Made by a program: the position numbers and the translations under genes | Notes under the pieces: model-generated | Told to the model about the DNA's origin: nothing | The model's database searches: none | Seen by the model: only the letters and a program-made list of their open reading frames with translations | Assembly (NCBI GenBank): GCA_938021455.1 | Contig: CALIGP010000322.1 | Span: 1 to 41,080, forward strand | Origin: an uncultured Lewinella sp. | GTDB lineage: Bacteria; Bacteroidota; Bacteroidia; Chitinophagales; Saprospiraceae | DNA: 41,080 nucleotides | Direction: 5' to 3' | Shown here: piece by piece, positions 20,169-29,615 of the stretch | Layout of the letters: the number at the start of each line of letters is the position of its first letter | How positions within the stretch are numbered: the stretch's first letter is position 1

Positions 20169-23100
20169 CTATAGATCAATTTGGTCCATAAGGTTATCAA
20201 GGTCATCCTGACTTAGGTCGGCTTCCGGAAAATCAGAAGGTGTAAAAGTCTCCTCCTCCTGCTGGAGACAATGTGCCATAATTTGGCGGATAGCCTCCAG
20301 GTAGTCTTTCAATAGGCTTTCCATCGTTTTTCGGGCAAAAGCAGCTTTAGCATAAGCCCAGTTGACGCTTAGCTCTCCTTCGAAAATACCGATGTTGATT
20401 TCCCAGATCAAATGGCGTTCACTTTGCTCCGCTCGTAACCCTTGCTGCAACATCTGCCAGTTTCTACCATTGCTGGAAGTGGTGTTCATCCGGCCAAGAT
20501 AATTGAAGAGCAGTGGGGGTTGGTGGGTCAGGTCATGCTTGCCGAAATGCTGAAGAGCACCATAGCTCAGGCCATTGTTAGGGACCCGCCGCAGGGCTTC
20601 TTTTACGCTAATAATGGCATCCTGCCAACCAGCTTTACCCGACAGCGTGATGGGGTAGGTTGAGGTGAACCAACCTACAGAACGGGTGAAGTCGATGGCA
20701 CTTTCCACTGCTTCTCTTCCATTATGTTCCAGACTAAGATGCAGCCGATCAGCCTTGACGGTGCTGAGCAAAGCGACCAGTAACAGATCTTGGGTAGCAG
20801 TGTTATACGCTCGGTGAGCATCCTTGAGCAAAGGAGCTGTTTCTTCGGTCGAAAGACGGGCGCTGAGCCTTTCGGTGTCGCTTTCGGTAACAGGAAGCGA
20901 AAGATCGAAGGCACTAGGTAGGTTGACGTGGTCCTGAGCTTTCCAGAAAGCAAGGTCAGCTGCAAAACGACCATCTTGCGTCATTTTTTTCAATGCGCGG
21001 GACCAGGTGGAATAGGGCGCGGTCGCAGGTGCAAGGCGAGGCTTGACGGCAGGGAAGGGCTCGCCTAAAAGTTGCTGAAGATCCTCAGCAATAATACGCC
21101 AGGATACCACGTCAATGATGAGGTGGTGCGCAACCAGTACTAATTGGCCCAACTCGCCGGGCCGTGGTTCGAACCAGTAGCTTTTTAGTAGAGGAGCGTT
21201 GGAGAGTGCGTACTGTCTTTGCTGGTTGGTCAGGTAGGTTTCTATGGCGGACATACTGTCGTCCTCGCCCAATGATCCGGCTGGTACGATGACGGTTTCA
21301 TGAGGTGAAGCCGTGTCGGGTAGGGTTGCTCGCCAGCTTCCCCCGTCATCTTGATAGAATTGTTGCCTCAGGCCCGAGTGAATGACCGTCAAAGCATCAA
21401 TGGCAGCATTGATGGCTGAAGAAAGGGTCGTTGCCGGCAGTGGAAAAAGGGTTGCCTGGTTCCAATGATGCGGCGCAACGATATGTTTGTCAAAGAACCA
21501 TTGCTGAATTGGCAGCAAGGGGAAATCGCCGGTAGTAACCTCTTGTATGGCTGCACTCGATGCAGCCTTCGTGAACAGGGCCAGTTCTGCAATCGTCTGC
21601 TGTTCAAAGAGAGCTCTGGGGGAAAGCTGGAGGCCGGCCTTCCGTGCTCTGGCAACGATTTGAATACTTAGGATAGAGTCCCCGCCGACTTCGAAAAAAT
21701 TGTCATTGATGCCGATCGTTTCGAGTGATAGTGTTTCTCGCCAGATATCGAGTAATGTGGCTTCTGTGGGGCTAAGCGACCTTGTCGGATCGGCGGTAGC
21801 CATAGGACTTACAGTTGGTGAAGGAGGCGGAAGCTTGCCCTGATCAACTTTACCGTTGGCCAGCCGGGGGAAACTATCTAGTGGCAGGAAAAAGGCCGGA
21901 ACCATGTGCTTGGGCAAGCTTACTTTTAGGGTATTTCTTAGTTGCTCCTTGTCAACGTATTCATCGGATAGGTAGTAAGCGAGTAGGCGCTGTTGGCTTT
22001 CGTCTACTTTAACCACAGTGGCTGAAATACCTGGGTATCGTAGGATGGCTTCCTGAATCTCCCCTAGTTCTATGCGGTATCCCCTAATTTTTATTTGATG
22101 GTCGGCACGGCCCAAAAACTGCAGGTTCCCGTCGGGCAACCATCGGGCGCGGTCTCCCGTCCGATAAATGCGTTCCCCGCTACTGAAAGGGTCGGGGAAA
22201 AAAGCAGCCTCCGTCAGGTCGGGGCGCTTCCAATACCCTTTTGTTACTCCCTTTCCCCCGATGAATAGCTCGCCCGCTACCCCAATGGGGCAGAGTGTTT
22301 TTTGACTTCCGCTCAACACATAGGCTTTTGCATTGGGAATGGCGCGACCGATTGGGACCGGCCCTCCGTCAATGGGAGTTTTTACTTCATAGGCCGTACA
22401 CCAAACACTTGCCTCCGTTGGGCCATATTCGTTGAAGAGTTGAACGGAAGGCAAGATGGAATGATGAAGGCGGGTCAGCGTTGACGGGCAGGCTTCGCCA
22501 GCAACAATAACCGTTTTAAGGGCGCTTAATTTTTTTTCATCAGTAAATCGCAAAATGGTATCGTAGAGCGTAGGTAACATTAGGGTATGCGAGACGTCTT
22601 CATCCGCAATGAGGCTAGCTAATGCTTCGAGGTCTTGTTCAACCCTACGGGGAGCAAGAACGAGTTTTGCTCCAGTCGTCAGAGCCCAAAAAATACCTGC
22701 TACGGAGCTGTCAAAACTAAAGGAGGATAATAGCAGAAATGCTGTTGGCTGAGTGGGGTAGTAATGGTGCCTGGCCAGCGTAGAGTGTACGAGGTTGGCG
22801 TGGCTAACCATAACCCCCTTTGGTTGGCCAGTGCTACCGGAGGTATAGATCATGTAGGCCATGTCCTCGGTGCCAGCTTGTTGAATATTAGTCTTTGCAC
22901 CTGCGGTTGTGCCCTTCTGATCTGTTTGGTCTAAGAGAAGAATTCTGTCCCGGTAATGGGAAGGGAGCTGATTAGCTAATGCGGTTGTCGTTAGCATTAG
23001 ATCCGCAGATGCGTCTTTGATCAGGTAATCAATCCGATCTTGTGGGTATTCGGGGTCAAGAGGTAAATAAGCTCCGCCGGCTTTGAGAATGGCCACTATA

Positions 23101-24782
23101 CCAATTATCATTTCGAGGCAAGGGTCTGTATAAAGACCTACCATCTTATTTGGCTCAACCCCTAAACTGCGAAGTTGTCCGGCCAAACCATTCGCCCGCT
23201 CTTCGAGTGCGCCATAGGTGAGTTGTTTTCCCGCATAAGCTGCGACTACTTCCTCTGGCCTCGACCGCGCAACCTGGCTAATAAGATCATGGATTCGGCT
23301 GCCGTCCGGAAAGGGGACTTCGACATTGTTCCATTCCGTCATTACGGTGTGCTTCTCGGCCGGAGAAAGCATGTTTATTTCCTGAACGGTCAAACCGGGG
23401 CGGGTGCTGATATCCGTCAGGATTTGCAGGAAATGGCCCTGCATCCTGTCAACAGTGGATGCCTCAAAAAGGTCCGCCGAGAATTCGAAAGTGACGGAAA
23501 GTTGTTCTCCCTCATCCGCTACATATAGGGTCAGGTCAAATTTAGTGACACCGGTGTCCAGAGGTACGGGGTTAAGATGTAATTCCGGACTAAAAGAGGC
23601 TGCTTCCGGTTCAACGTGCAGGATGAACATCGTCTGAAATATTGGGTTGACGCCAAGTTCCCGTGCGGGGTTGATTTCATGCACAATATCTTCGAAGGGA
23701 ACATTCATGTGGGCGAACGCTTCCATCATGTTTTGCCGGGTGTTCTGCACCAAAGTAGAAAAGGCCGAATTCTCGGTGAAATCAGCTTTCAGGGCAATGG
23801 TTTCATTAAAGAAACCGATGGTTTCTTCCAGGCGTTGGTTCTTCCGATTAGAGACGGGTGTACCAACGGCGAATTCTTGCTCTCCAGAATATCGGTGGAG
23901 TAAAACCTGATAGGCTGATAGAAGGTAAACGAAGAGAGTGACATTATTTCTCCTTGCGGCATCTTTCAAGGAAGTGGAGAGCTCAGGAGAAATCGTTGTC
24001 TTTCGGTATCCTCCCCGATAAGATGGGGTGTTCGGTCGTGTCCGATCGTAAGGTAGTGCTAGAAGCGATGGGAGGCTAGCAAGTTTTTCTTTCCAATAAG
24101 CTAAGTCGACGCTGGGAACAGTAGCCTTTCCTGAGTCTGAGAAATAGGTAGGATATTGTACCTCAACTGGAAGAAGAGATCCGCCTTTATACCGCTCAGA
24201 TAGTTCTTCGCGAAGAACACGCATAGACCACTTATCCGTGATAAGGTGATGCATCACGATTAATAATAAGTAATCGCCTTGATCTTTTTTTAGTAGGAGT
24301 AGCCTGCTCAATGGCCCTTTTTGAAGGTCGAAAGGAGCGTTAGCTATTTCGAGACACCGCTTCTTTGATTCGGTTTCTTTTGGCCCGGTCGGCAAGTGAG
24401 CAAGATCATGAAACAGAAATTGGAAGGTTGGTTCAGTATGTACTATTTGCCGGGGAATACCGTCGAGGTTCCTAAACGAGGTTCGTAAAATATCGTGCCT
24501 GGCAACGATATCCCGATAAGCTTGTTGAAGTTTATCGATGTTCAGGTCGCCCTTTAGCTGATACGTTTCGGCATAGTGGTAAAAGGGGTTGTCGGGGTTT
24601 AACTCTTGTAGTAACCAAAGGCGCTGTTGGCCTGGGGAAAGGGAATACGATTCTGGGAAGTGTTCCGTCTTCTCATGCACCCCGATCGCCATTGGCGCAG
24701 GTGTAGAAGAGGTTGAAGAAGCAAGCTGTTTAGCTTTGTTCTTACGGTTAAGCCAACGCTTTAGGGGGGATTGTTTACTCAT
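20169..24782 (-). CDS. NRPS, domain order C-A-T-E
   Basis: C: YSLSPGQQRLWLLQEL...VMHHLITDKWSMRV; A: MAYMIYTSGSTGQPKGVMVSHANL, LFNEYGPTEASVW, RADHQIKIRGYRIELGEIQ; T: DNFFEVGGDSILSIQIV; E: LLPIQQWFFDKHIVAPHHWNQ, VAHHLIIDVVSWRIIAEDL, NNGLSYGALQHF, PLLFNYLGRM. Confidence 0.95.
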   Translation of the reverse strand: MSKQSPLKRWLNRKNKAKQLASSTSSTPAPMAIGVHEKTEHFPESYSLSPGQQRLWLLQELNPDNPFYHYAETYQLKGDLNIDKLQQAYRDIVARHDILRTSFRNLDGIPRQIVHTEPTFQFLFHDLAHLPTGPKETESKKRCLEIANAPFDLQKGPLSRLLLLKKDQGDYLLLIVMHHLITDKWSMRVLREELSERYKGGSLLPVEVQYPTYFSDSGKATVPSVDLAYWKEKLASLPSLLALPYDRTRPNTPSYRGGYRKTTISPELSTSLKDAARRNNVTLFVYLLSAYQVLLHRYSGEQEFAVGTPVSNRKNQRLEETIGFFNETIALKADFTENSAFSTLVQNTRQNMMEAFAHMNVPFEDIVHEINPARELGVNPIFQTMFILHVEPEAASFSPELHLNPVPLDTGVTKFDLTLYVADEGEQLSVTFEFSADLFEASTVDRMQGHFLQILTDISTRPGLTVQEINMLSPAEKHTVMTEWNNVEVPFPDGSRIHDLISQVARSRPEEVVAAYAGKQLTYGALEERANGLAGQLRSLGVEPNKMVGLYTDPCLEMIIGIVAILKAGGAYLPLDPEYPQDRIDYLIKDASADLMLTTTALANQLPSHYRDRILLLDQTDQKGTTAGAKTNIQQAGTEDMAYMIYTSGSTGQPKGVMVSHANLVHSTLARHHYYPTQPTAFLLLSSFSFDSSVAGIFWALTTGAKLVLAPRRVEQDLEALASLIADEDVSHTLMLPTLYDTILRFTDEKKLSALKTVIVAGEACPSTLTRLHHSILPSVQLFNEYGPTEASVWCTAYEVKTPIDGGPVPIGRAIPNAKAYVLSGSQKTLCPIGVAGELFIGGKGVTKGYWKRPDLTEAAFFPDPFSSGERIYRTGDRARWLPDGNLQFLGRADHQIKIRGYRIELGEIQEAILRYPGISATVVKVDESQQRLLAYYLSDEYVDKEQLRNTLKVSLPKHMVPAFFLPLDSFPRLANGKVDQGKLPPPSPTVSPMATADPTRSLSPTEATLLDIWRETLSLETIGINDNFFEVGGDSILSIQIVARARKAGLQLSPRALFEQQTIAELALFTKAASSAAIQEVTTGDFPLLPIQQWFFDKHIVAPHHWNQATLFPLPATTLSSAINAAIDALTVIHSGLRQQFYQDDGGSWRATLPDTASPHETVIVPAGSLGEDDSMSAIETYLTNQQRQYALSNAPLLKSYWFEPRPGELGQLVLVAHHLIIDVVSWRIIAEDLQQLLGEPFPAVKPRLAPATAPYSTWSRALKKMTQDGRFAADLAFWKAQDHVNLPSAFDLSLPVTESDTERLSARLSTEETAPLLKDAHRAYNTATQDLLLVALLSTVKADRLHLSLEHNGREAVESAIDFTRSVGWFTSTYPITLSGKAGWQDAIISVKEALRRVPNNGLSYGALQHFGKHDLTHQPPLLFNYLGRMNTTSSNGRNWQMLQQGLRAEQSERHLIWEINIGIFEGELSVNWAYAKAAFARKTMESLLKDYLEAIRQIMAHCLQQEEETFTPSDFPEADLSQDDLDNLMDQIDL
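21024..21032 (+). repeat. Dispersed CGCAGGTGC-core repeat copy
   Basis: CGCAGGTGCAAGGCGAGGCTTGACGGCAGGG. Confidence 0.6.
22897..22905 (-). repeat. Dispersed CGCAGGTGC-core repeat copy
   Basis: Reverse strand CGCAGGTGCAAAGACTAATATTCAACAAGCTGG. Confidence 0.6.
24696..24704 (+). repeat. Dispersed CGCAGGTGC-core repeat copy (one mismatch in core)
   Basis: CGCAGGTGTAGAAGAGGTTGAAGAAGCAAGCTG. Confidence 0.55.
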
Positions 24783-24811
24783 GTCGAATCTACTGCTATT
24801 GAGAAAGCGGA

Positions 24812-26050
24812 CTAGGCAAAAAGACTTTTGATCGCGTCTAATGTATCCCAGACAATTCGGCCCGCTCTTAATTCAACATCGAAAGCCCTTTCAGCAAACC
24901 AATACATCGAAACCATAATGAGAAGGATAGAACCTCCGATCAGGATTGCCGGCTTATAGATTTTTGTTTTGCGGAGGAAGTACAGAACAGGGAAAATCAG
25001 ACAAATGATCAGAACCTGCGCCAGCTCAACGCCTAAGTTGAAACCTAGCAAAGAGAGTGTCATAAATTCTCCTCCCAACCCTACATCACCTAATACACTG
25101 GCGAAGCCAAATCCATGAAAGAGCCCAAACACAAAAGCAATTCCAACTGTTTCATTTTCCCGAAATGGTTTAATGTTATGGATGGCAGCCAGCGCGATTG
25201 ACAAGGCAATCAGTGCCTCTACCAATCTGCTGGGGAGGCTGATAATCTCAAGTGCAGCCAAGCTAAGGGTAATGGTATGTGCAATTGTAAAGAAGGTGAC
25301 AATGCGCAACACATAGATGAAAGCAGGTCGAAATGCTTCAACCGGCTCCCAACCAGCCAATATTCCAGTAGCTCCCTTCTTACGCTGCACCACCGCTGGT
25401 AATAAAAGAGCGATTAAAAACAGGATATGATCTAAGCCGATATAGATGTGGTACATGCCGCTCCTGACCATCGCAACAAAGCCTTTCCAGATTGAATCAT
25501 CCGTTAAGTCTAGCTGATGCGTACCGTCCCCAGGGGAAAATATGAGACTGACCATGGCTTCATTATTGAAGATGCCTGCTTTCCAATTATAAGCCTGGAC
25601 AAGCTTATTTCTGTGTTTGGGTTTCAAGTCATATATAACATCATAGCGAACCTCCAGATCATCTGGTATTTTCTCCGTGTTGCTGAGTTGAAAGCTTAGA
25701 TTGACATAGTACCCATAGCTCACAGGAAAAAACGTTATCGTCGTGAAGCTTACTTTATGATCTCCATAGACTGACTTGAAGTGGCTCCGATCTACTAGAT
25801 ACTCATGTATTTGTGGTAGATATGGTACTATCTCCTCTTCCGTCATTCCGTCTTTCAGGTCCAAATTCAACGCTGTATTGAGGTCCGCTACGGTCAGCGT
25901 ATACATTCCTTCGATGTGGTCAGCGTAGACTTTTAAAAAGATATAGCTCTCATCCGCCATATGAGCCTGTACTTTATGTACGCTCAAAAGAGAGATCAGT
26001 AATAATAACGTAATCCTTAGGGTACTATAGTGGGTAGTAAATTTGGTCAT
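24812..26050 (-). CDS. HupE/UreJ-2-family membrane protein, candidate metal permease
   Basis: SVHKVQAHMADESYIFLKVYADHIEG extracytoplasmic domain; MYHIYIGLDHILFLIALLLPAVV; AHTITLSLAAL; GLFHGFGFASVLGD; typical HupE/UreJ C-terminal helices. Confidence 0.85.
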   Translation of the reverse strand: MTKFTTHYSTLRITLLLLISLLSVHKVQAHMADESYIFLKVYADHIEGMYTLTVADLNTALNLDLKDGMTEEEIVPYLPQIHEYLVDRSHFKSVYGDHKVSFTTITFFPVSYGYYVNLSFQLSNTEKIPDDLEVRYDVIYDLKPKHRNKLVQAYNWKAGIFNNEAMVSLIFSPGDGTHQLDLTDDSIWKGFVAMVRSGMYHIYIGLDHILFLIALLLPAVVQRKKGATGILAGWEPVEAFRPAFIYVLRIVTFFTIAHTITLSLAALEIISLPSRLVEALIALSIALAAIHNIKPFRENETVGIAFVFGLFHGFGFASVLGDVGLGGEFMTLSLLGFNLGVELAQVLIICLIFPVLYFLRKTKIYKPAILIGGSILLIMVSMYWFAERAFDVELRAGRIVWDTLDAIKSLFA

Positions 26051-26081
26051 AAAGCAATGTGGTATGAGTGATTTTCAGTAG

Positions 26082-27956
26082 CTAATTTAGTCGTGCAAGC
26101 TGTCTGAATTCAGTGTTTTTGTCAAGAAGTGTGTCGTAGGTTCCCGAGGCTATAATCTTACCATCCTGTAGCATATGGATCACATCAGCATGGCGTACCG
26201 TAGCAAGCCGGTGGGCTACTAATATCAGGGTAAGATTTTTGGTGTTTTCTTCGAGTGATTGCAAAACCTGACGCTCAGTAAGATTGTCCAGTGCACTAGT
26301 CGCTTCATCCAGAATGAGTACTTCCGGCTTCCGGTAAAGTGCACGGGCCAGGCCGATCCGTTGTTTCTGCCCACCACTTACGCGCGCGCCACGTTCCCCT
26401 ACAGTTGTGTCAAAGCCATCGGGCAATTCCTGGCTAATAAAGTCATAAATGTTTGCTGTTTTAGCTGCCTGATGGAGAAGGTCATAGTTGATGTCATCGA
26501 CACCGATGGCTATGTTGTTAGCAATGGTGTCGTCAAAGAGTACAACGTCTTGTGGCACATAGGCAAGTAGCTGCTGCCACCCAGGGATTGTGTTAGCGGT
26601 CAACAGTTCATCGTCTATTTCGACTACACCAATTTGTGGGCGTAATAGCCCTACAATCAGGTCAACAATGGTTGACTTTCCAGAGCCAGTACTACCGATG
26701 AAGGCAACCGTTTGGCCTCTTTGAATATTAATGTTAATATCCGTTAGGGTAGGGCTTGCTGCCGTCTCGTACTGAAAAGTGAGATTTCTTAAAGTTATCT
26801 TTTGACGGAAGGTAATGGGGATAAAGGTCCTGGAAAGAAATGGAGTACTGCCATTGAGCGGGTGGTTCATGTCTTCATGTAGCTCGTCCACAATGTTAGC
26901 GTTATGACGAAGCGTTGATGCGGCAGTAAAAACCCCCTGAATGGCAGGTAACATTTTTATACCGGCAAGCGCATATAGTGTAAGCATCGGGAGCGCTTCC
27001 AGTAAGCCCTTTTCAGTGAAAACGAGATAGACAGTTAGTGTGATGAGACCTCCAAACGCAATGATTTCTACTACCATACGAGGGGCAGCCGTTATTAGAA
27101 AAACCCGGGGCTGAATATCGGAATGTTCTCTTGCCGCTGCTGAAAACCGTTGATGAAAGTAGCCTTCAATCTGATAGACAATGAAGGCTTTAATGCCCGA
27201 AAAAAGCTCAAGTAAAGAACGATACCGGCGCACATTTGCTGCTATCCTCTTCTCGCCCAGATTACGGAGTTCTTTTCGCCTGAAAAGATAGATGCCAATA
27301 AAGATAGACGCCAGTAAAAGCAAAGTAGAAATTGCCAACAGAGGGTTAACAACTGTGAGGAGTACAAAGAGCACTAGCATCAAGGTCACCTTAGAAATCA
27401 GGCTCTGGATTGGAATCAGCACCCCGGTTGTGAAAGTGTTAATCTCCTGTAAGACTTTTACCTTTAGTTCAACGGAGTTTTTGCTAAGAAAAAAGCTGTA
27501 GCCACGACTTAGGTACAAGGCCAGCAAACGAGAACTAAGGTGGTGGGATATGCCCCAAGTTACTTTTTGTTGCCGCCAGCCTACGTAGATTTTGGTGAGG
27601 TTTGAGAGCGTGATCAGTAAAACGACGGCGGCTCCGGTGGCCAGCACCAATGATTTATGTTCCCTTATTCCAGTAATGTCGCCTAGACGCATTGCCCATC
27701 CGGATTTCTCCATGATGTCCTCCGTTCCAACGATCTTCATAAACGGTAAAATCGCCCCGATACCCACTACCTCTAATAGCCCTACCACCACTACGCCTAA
27801 GGATAACCAACGGAGTCGGTTAAATTCTTGGGGAGTAAGGATTGTGCGCAGTTTGCGAATCAAATTGGTATTTTTTCCCGAAGCAGTAGCCTTAGAGCCA
27901 ATGATTTCGTATCGTCCTAAAAAATAATGCTGTAAGAAAAGCAATTGCTGAGACAA
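26082..27956 (-). CDS. ABC transporter, fused permease and ATPase (MsbA/lipid or peptide exporter type)
   Basis: Walker A FIGSTGSGKSTIVDLIVGLL; signature VSGGQKQRIGLARAL; Walker B VLILDEATSALD; N-terminal TM domain. Confidence 0.95.
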   Translation of the reverse strand: MSQQLLFLQHYFLGRYEIIGSKATASGKNTNLIRKLRTILTPQEFNRLRWLSLGVVVVGLLEVVGIGAILPFMKIVGTEDIMEKSGWAMRLGDITGIREHKSLVLATGAAVVLLITLSNLTKIYVGWRQQKVTWGISHHLSSRLLALYLSRGYSFFLSKNSVELKVKVLQEINTFTTGVLIPIQSLISKVTLMLVLFVLLTVVNPLLAISTLLLLASIFIGIYLFRRKELRNLGEKRIAANVRRYRSLLELFSGIKAFIVYQIEGYFHQRFSAAAREHSDIQPRVFLITAAPRMVVEIIAFGGLITLTVYLVFTEKGLLEALPMLTLYALAGIKMLPAIQGVFTAASTLRHNANIVDELHEDMNHPLNGSTPFLSRTFIPITFRQKITLRNLTFQYETAASPTLTDININIQRGQTVAFIGSTGSGKSTIVDLIVGLLRPQIGVVEIDDELLTANTIPGWQQLLAYVPQDVVLFDDTIANNIAIGVDDINYDLLHQAAKTANIYDFISQELPDGFDTTVGERGARVSGGQKQRIGLARALYRKPEVLILDEATSALDNLTERQVLQSLEENTKNLTLILVAHRLATVRHADVIHMLQDGKIIASGTYDTLLDKNTEFRQLARLN

Positions 27957-28003
27957 TAGAAAGGAAAAAAGCAGATATGGAGTTTAGCTTTCCAAAAAGG
28001 CTA

Positions 28004-28097
28004 TTGTCTACCGATTTAAAAGCGTAACATTTTGATTGTCAGTTTAATGGAAGCAGGATTTACCGTTTTGTCTACTTTGTTTTCTGTTGTTGTCTAC
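28004..28097. promoter_or_regulatory. Three copies of TTGTCTAC in the divergent intergenic region (candidate operator)
   Basis: TTGTCTAC at 28004-28011, 28068-28075, 28090-28097, upstream of both the ABC exporter (minus) and the ACAD operon (plus). Confidence 0.35.
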
Positions 28098-28143
28098 CTT
28101 TAGTTGACGTTCAAAGTGATGTTGGTACACTAATGGTATACGT

Positions 28144-28235
28144 AAGTTGATGACTCAAAGGAAGAACTGCTTTTATTTTTGCCTTGGCAAATTGACACAG
28201 GCTGTCTTTATACTTTCTATTACAAGTTGATGACT
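28144..28235. repeat. 12-bp exact direct repeat AAGTTGATGACT, spaced 80 bp, in the divergent promoter region
   Basis: 28144-28155 and 28224-28235; followed by CCGGTC-ATTAAC-GACCGG hairpin at 28308-28325. Confidence 0.45.
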
Positions 28236-28463
28236 ACAAGAGGCTAATCTGATGAAGTCGCCGGGATAAATAATCTCCATCCTGATATTTTGTAGACGTC
28301 AACTTCGCCGGTCATTAACGACCGGGCAAGTGAAAAGACAAGTTGGGGGGAAATAAGAAAAGTCTATGATGTTTCCTTTCCCGAGATCGGATCAATTTTT
28401 CAAGTCACGACTTCACGAACCATTTATTGATCTTTTGCTTACTACAGTATTAAACTGCCCAAC

Positions 28464-29615
28464 ATGAAGAAAGATAGCTCTAACAGGTTCCAAGCCTACC
28501 GGGACGAAGTAGCCGACTTTGCCCACAAGTTGTTAAGGCACGATGTATTGGAAAGAGATGAAAACAGTGTTTTTTCACGAGAATCATGGAAAAAATGTGC
28601 TGACTTTGGCATGCTCGCTCTAGCCGCTACAAAGACCTACGGTGGTCAGGAAGAAACGATTAACATCTTAAGAGCTATTCGGGCAATGGAAGGCTTCGCT
28701 TACGGCGGCCTTGACAATGGCTTTGCACTGGCACTTAACGCACAAATGTGGACCGTTCAACTCCCCATTAACGAATGCGGGACGGAGGACCAAAAGCAAA
28801 AATTTCTTTCCCGTATGGTAAAAGGGGAATGGATCGGAGGTCATGCTCTTACAGAAGCGGAAGCGGGCTCTGATGTCTATTCCATGAAAATGACCGCCGA
28901 AAAAGTGGAAGGAGGCTACCGGCTGAATGGAACGAAGCGCTATGTCACGCTTGGTCCGGTGGCAGACTTTATACTCGTTTTCGCCAATGCCCGACCCGAA
29001 CAGGGCCGGTGGGGCATAACGGCTTTCCTCGTTGAGCGCAGCTTTGACGGATACGAGGCCGGCCCCAACGAGCAAAAAATGGGCCTCCGTACCGCACCCT
29101 TCGGAGAAATTCGACTCAAAGATTGCTTCGTGCCGGATGAAAATAGGCTTGGGAACGAAGGCGCTGGCTTCGGTATCGCTAATCATTCTCTCGAATACGA
29201 CCGTTGCGGCATTCTGGCCAGCAACCTGGGGGCCATGGAAAGACAGCTGGAGGATAGCGTCGCCTTTGCCAAGCAACGTAGACAATTCGGACAACAAATC
29301 AGTAAGTTTCAGTCCGTCTCCAACCGAATTGCGGATATGAAACTCCGCCTGGAAACAGCTCGCTTACTGCTCTATAATCTTGCCGAAAAGAAGCAACTCG
29401 GAGAAAGTGCCATGCTGGAGTCTTCGATGCTCAAACTCTACCTCAGCGAAAGCTTTGTCGCCTCAAGCCTTGACGCCATCCGTATCCAGGCAGGCCATGG
29501 CTACCTCTCCTCTTCGGAAACAGAGCGTAATTTACGAGACGCCATCGGTGGGATCATCTACGCCGGAACATCCGATATTCAACGAAATATCATCGCTCAA
29601 TTAACCGGTCTATAG
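28464..29615 (+). CDS. Acyl-CoA dehydrogenase-family protein, candidate prolyl-S-carrier-protein dehydrogenase
   Basis: GGHALTEAEAGSDVYSMKMTAEKVEGGYRLNGTKRYVTLG; SVAFAKQRRQFGQQISKFQSV; GGIIYAGTSDIQRNIIAQL. Adjacent to a stand-alone A domain and carrier protein. Confidence 0.9.
   Translation: MKKDSSNRFQAYRDEVADFAHKLLRHDVLERDENSVFSRESWKKCADFGMLALAATKTYGGQEETINILRAIRAMEGFAYGGLDNGFALALNAQMWTVQLPINECGTEDQKQKFLSRMVKGEWIGGHALTEAEAGSDVYSMKMTAEKVEGGYRLNGTKRYVTLGPVADFILVFANARPEQGRWGITAFLVERSFDGYEAGPNEQKMGLRTAPFGEIRLKDCFVPDENRLGNEGAGFGIANHSLEYDRCGILASNLGAMERQLEDSVAFAKQRRQFGQQISKFQSVSNRIADMKLRLETARLLLYNLAEKKQLGESAMLESSMLKLYLSESFVASSLDAIRIQAGHGYLSSSETERNLRDAIGGIIYAGTSDIQRNIIAQLTGL

Noticed and set aside
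14269-24782. Monobactam (sulfazecin-like) pathway suggested by sulfotransferases plus Cys-TE
   Set aside because: No 2,3-diaminopropionate biosynthesis genes and no matching module order in the window; resemblance is limited to two elements.
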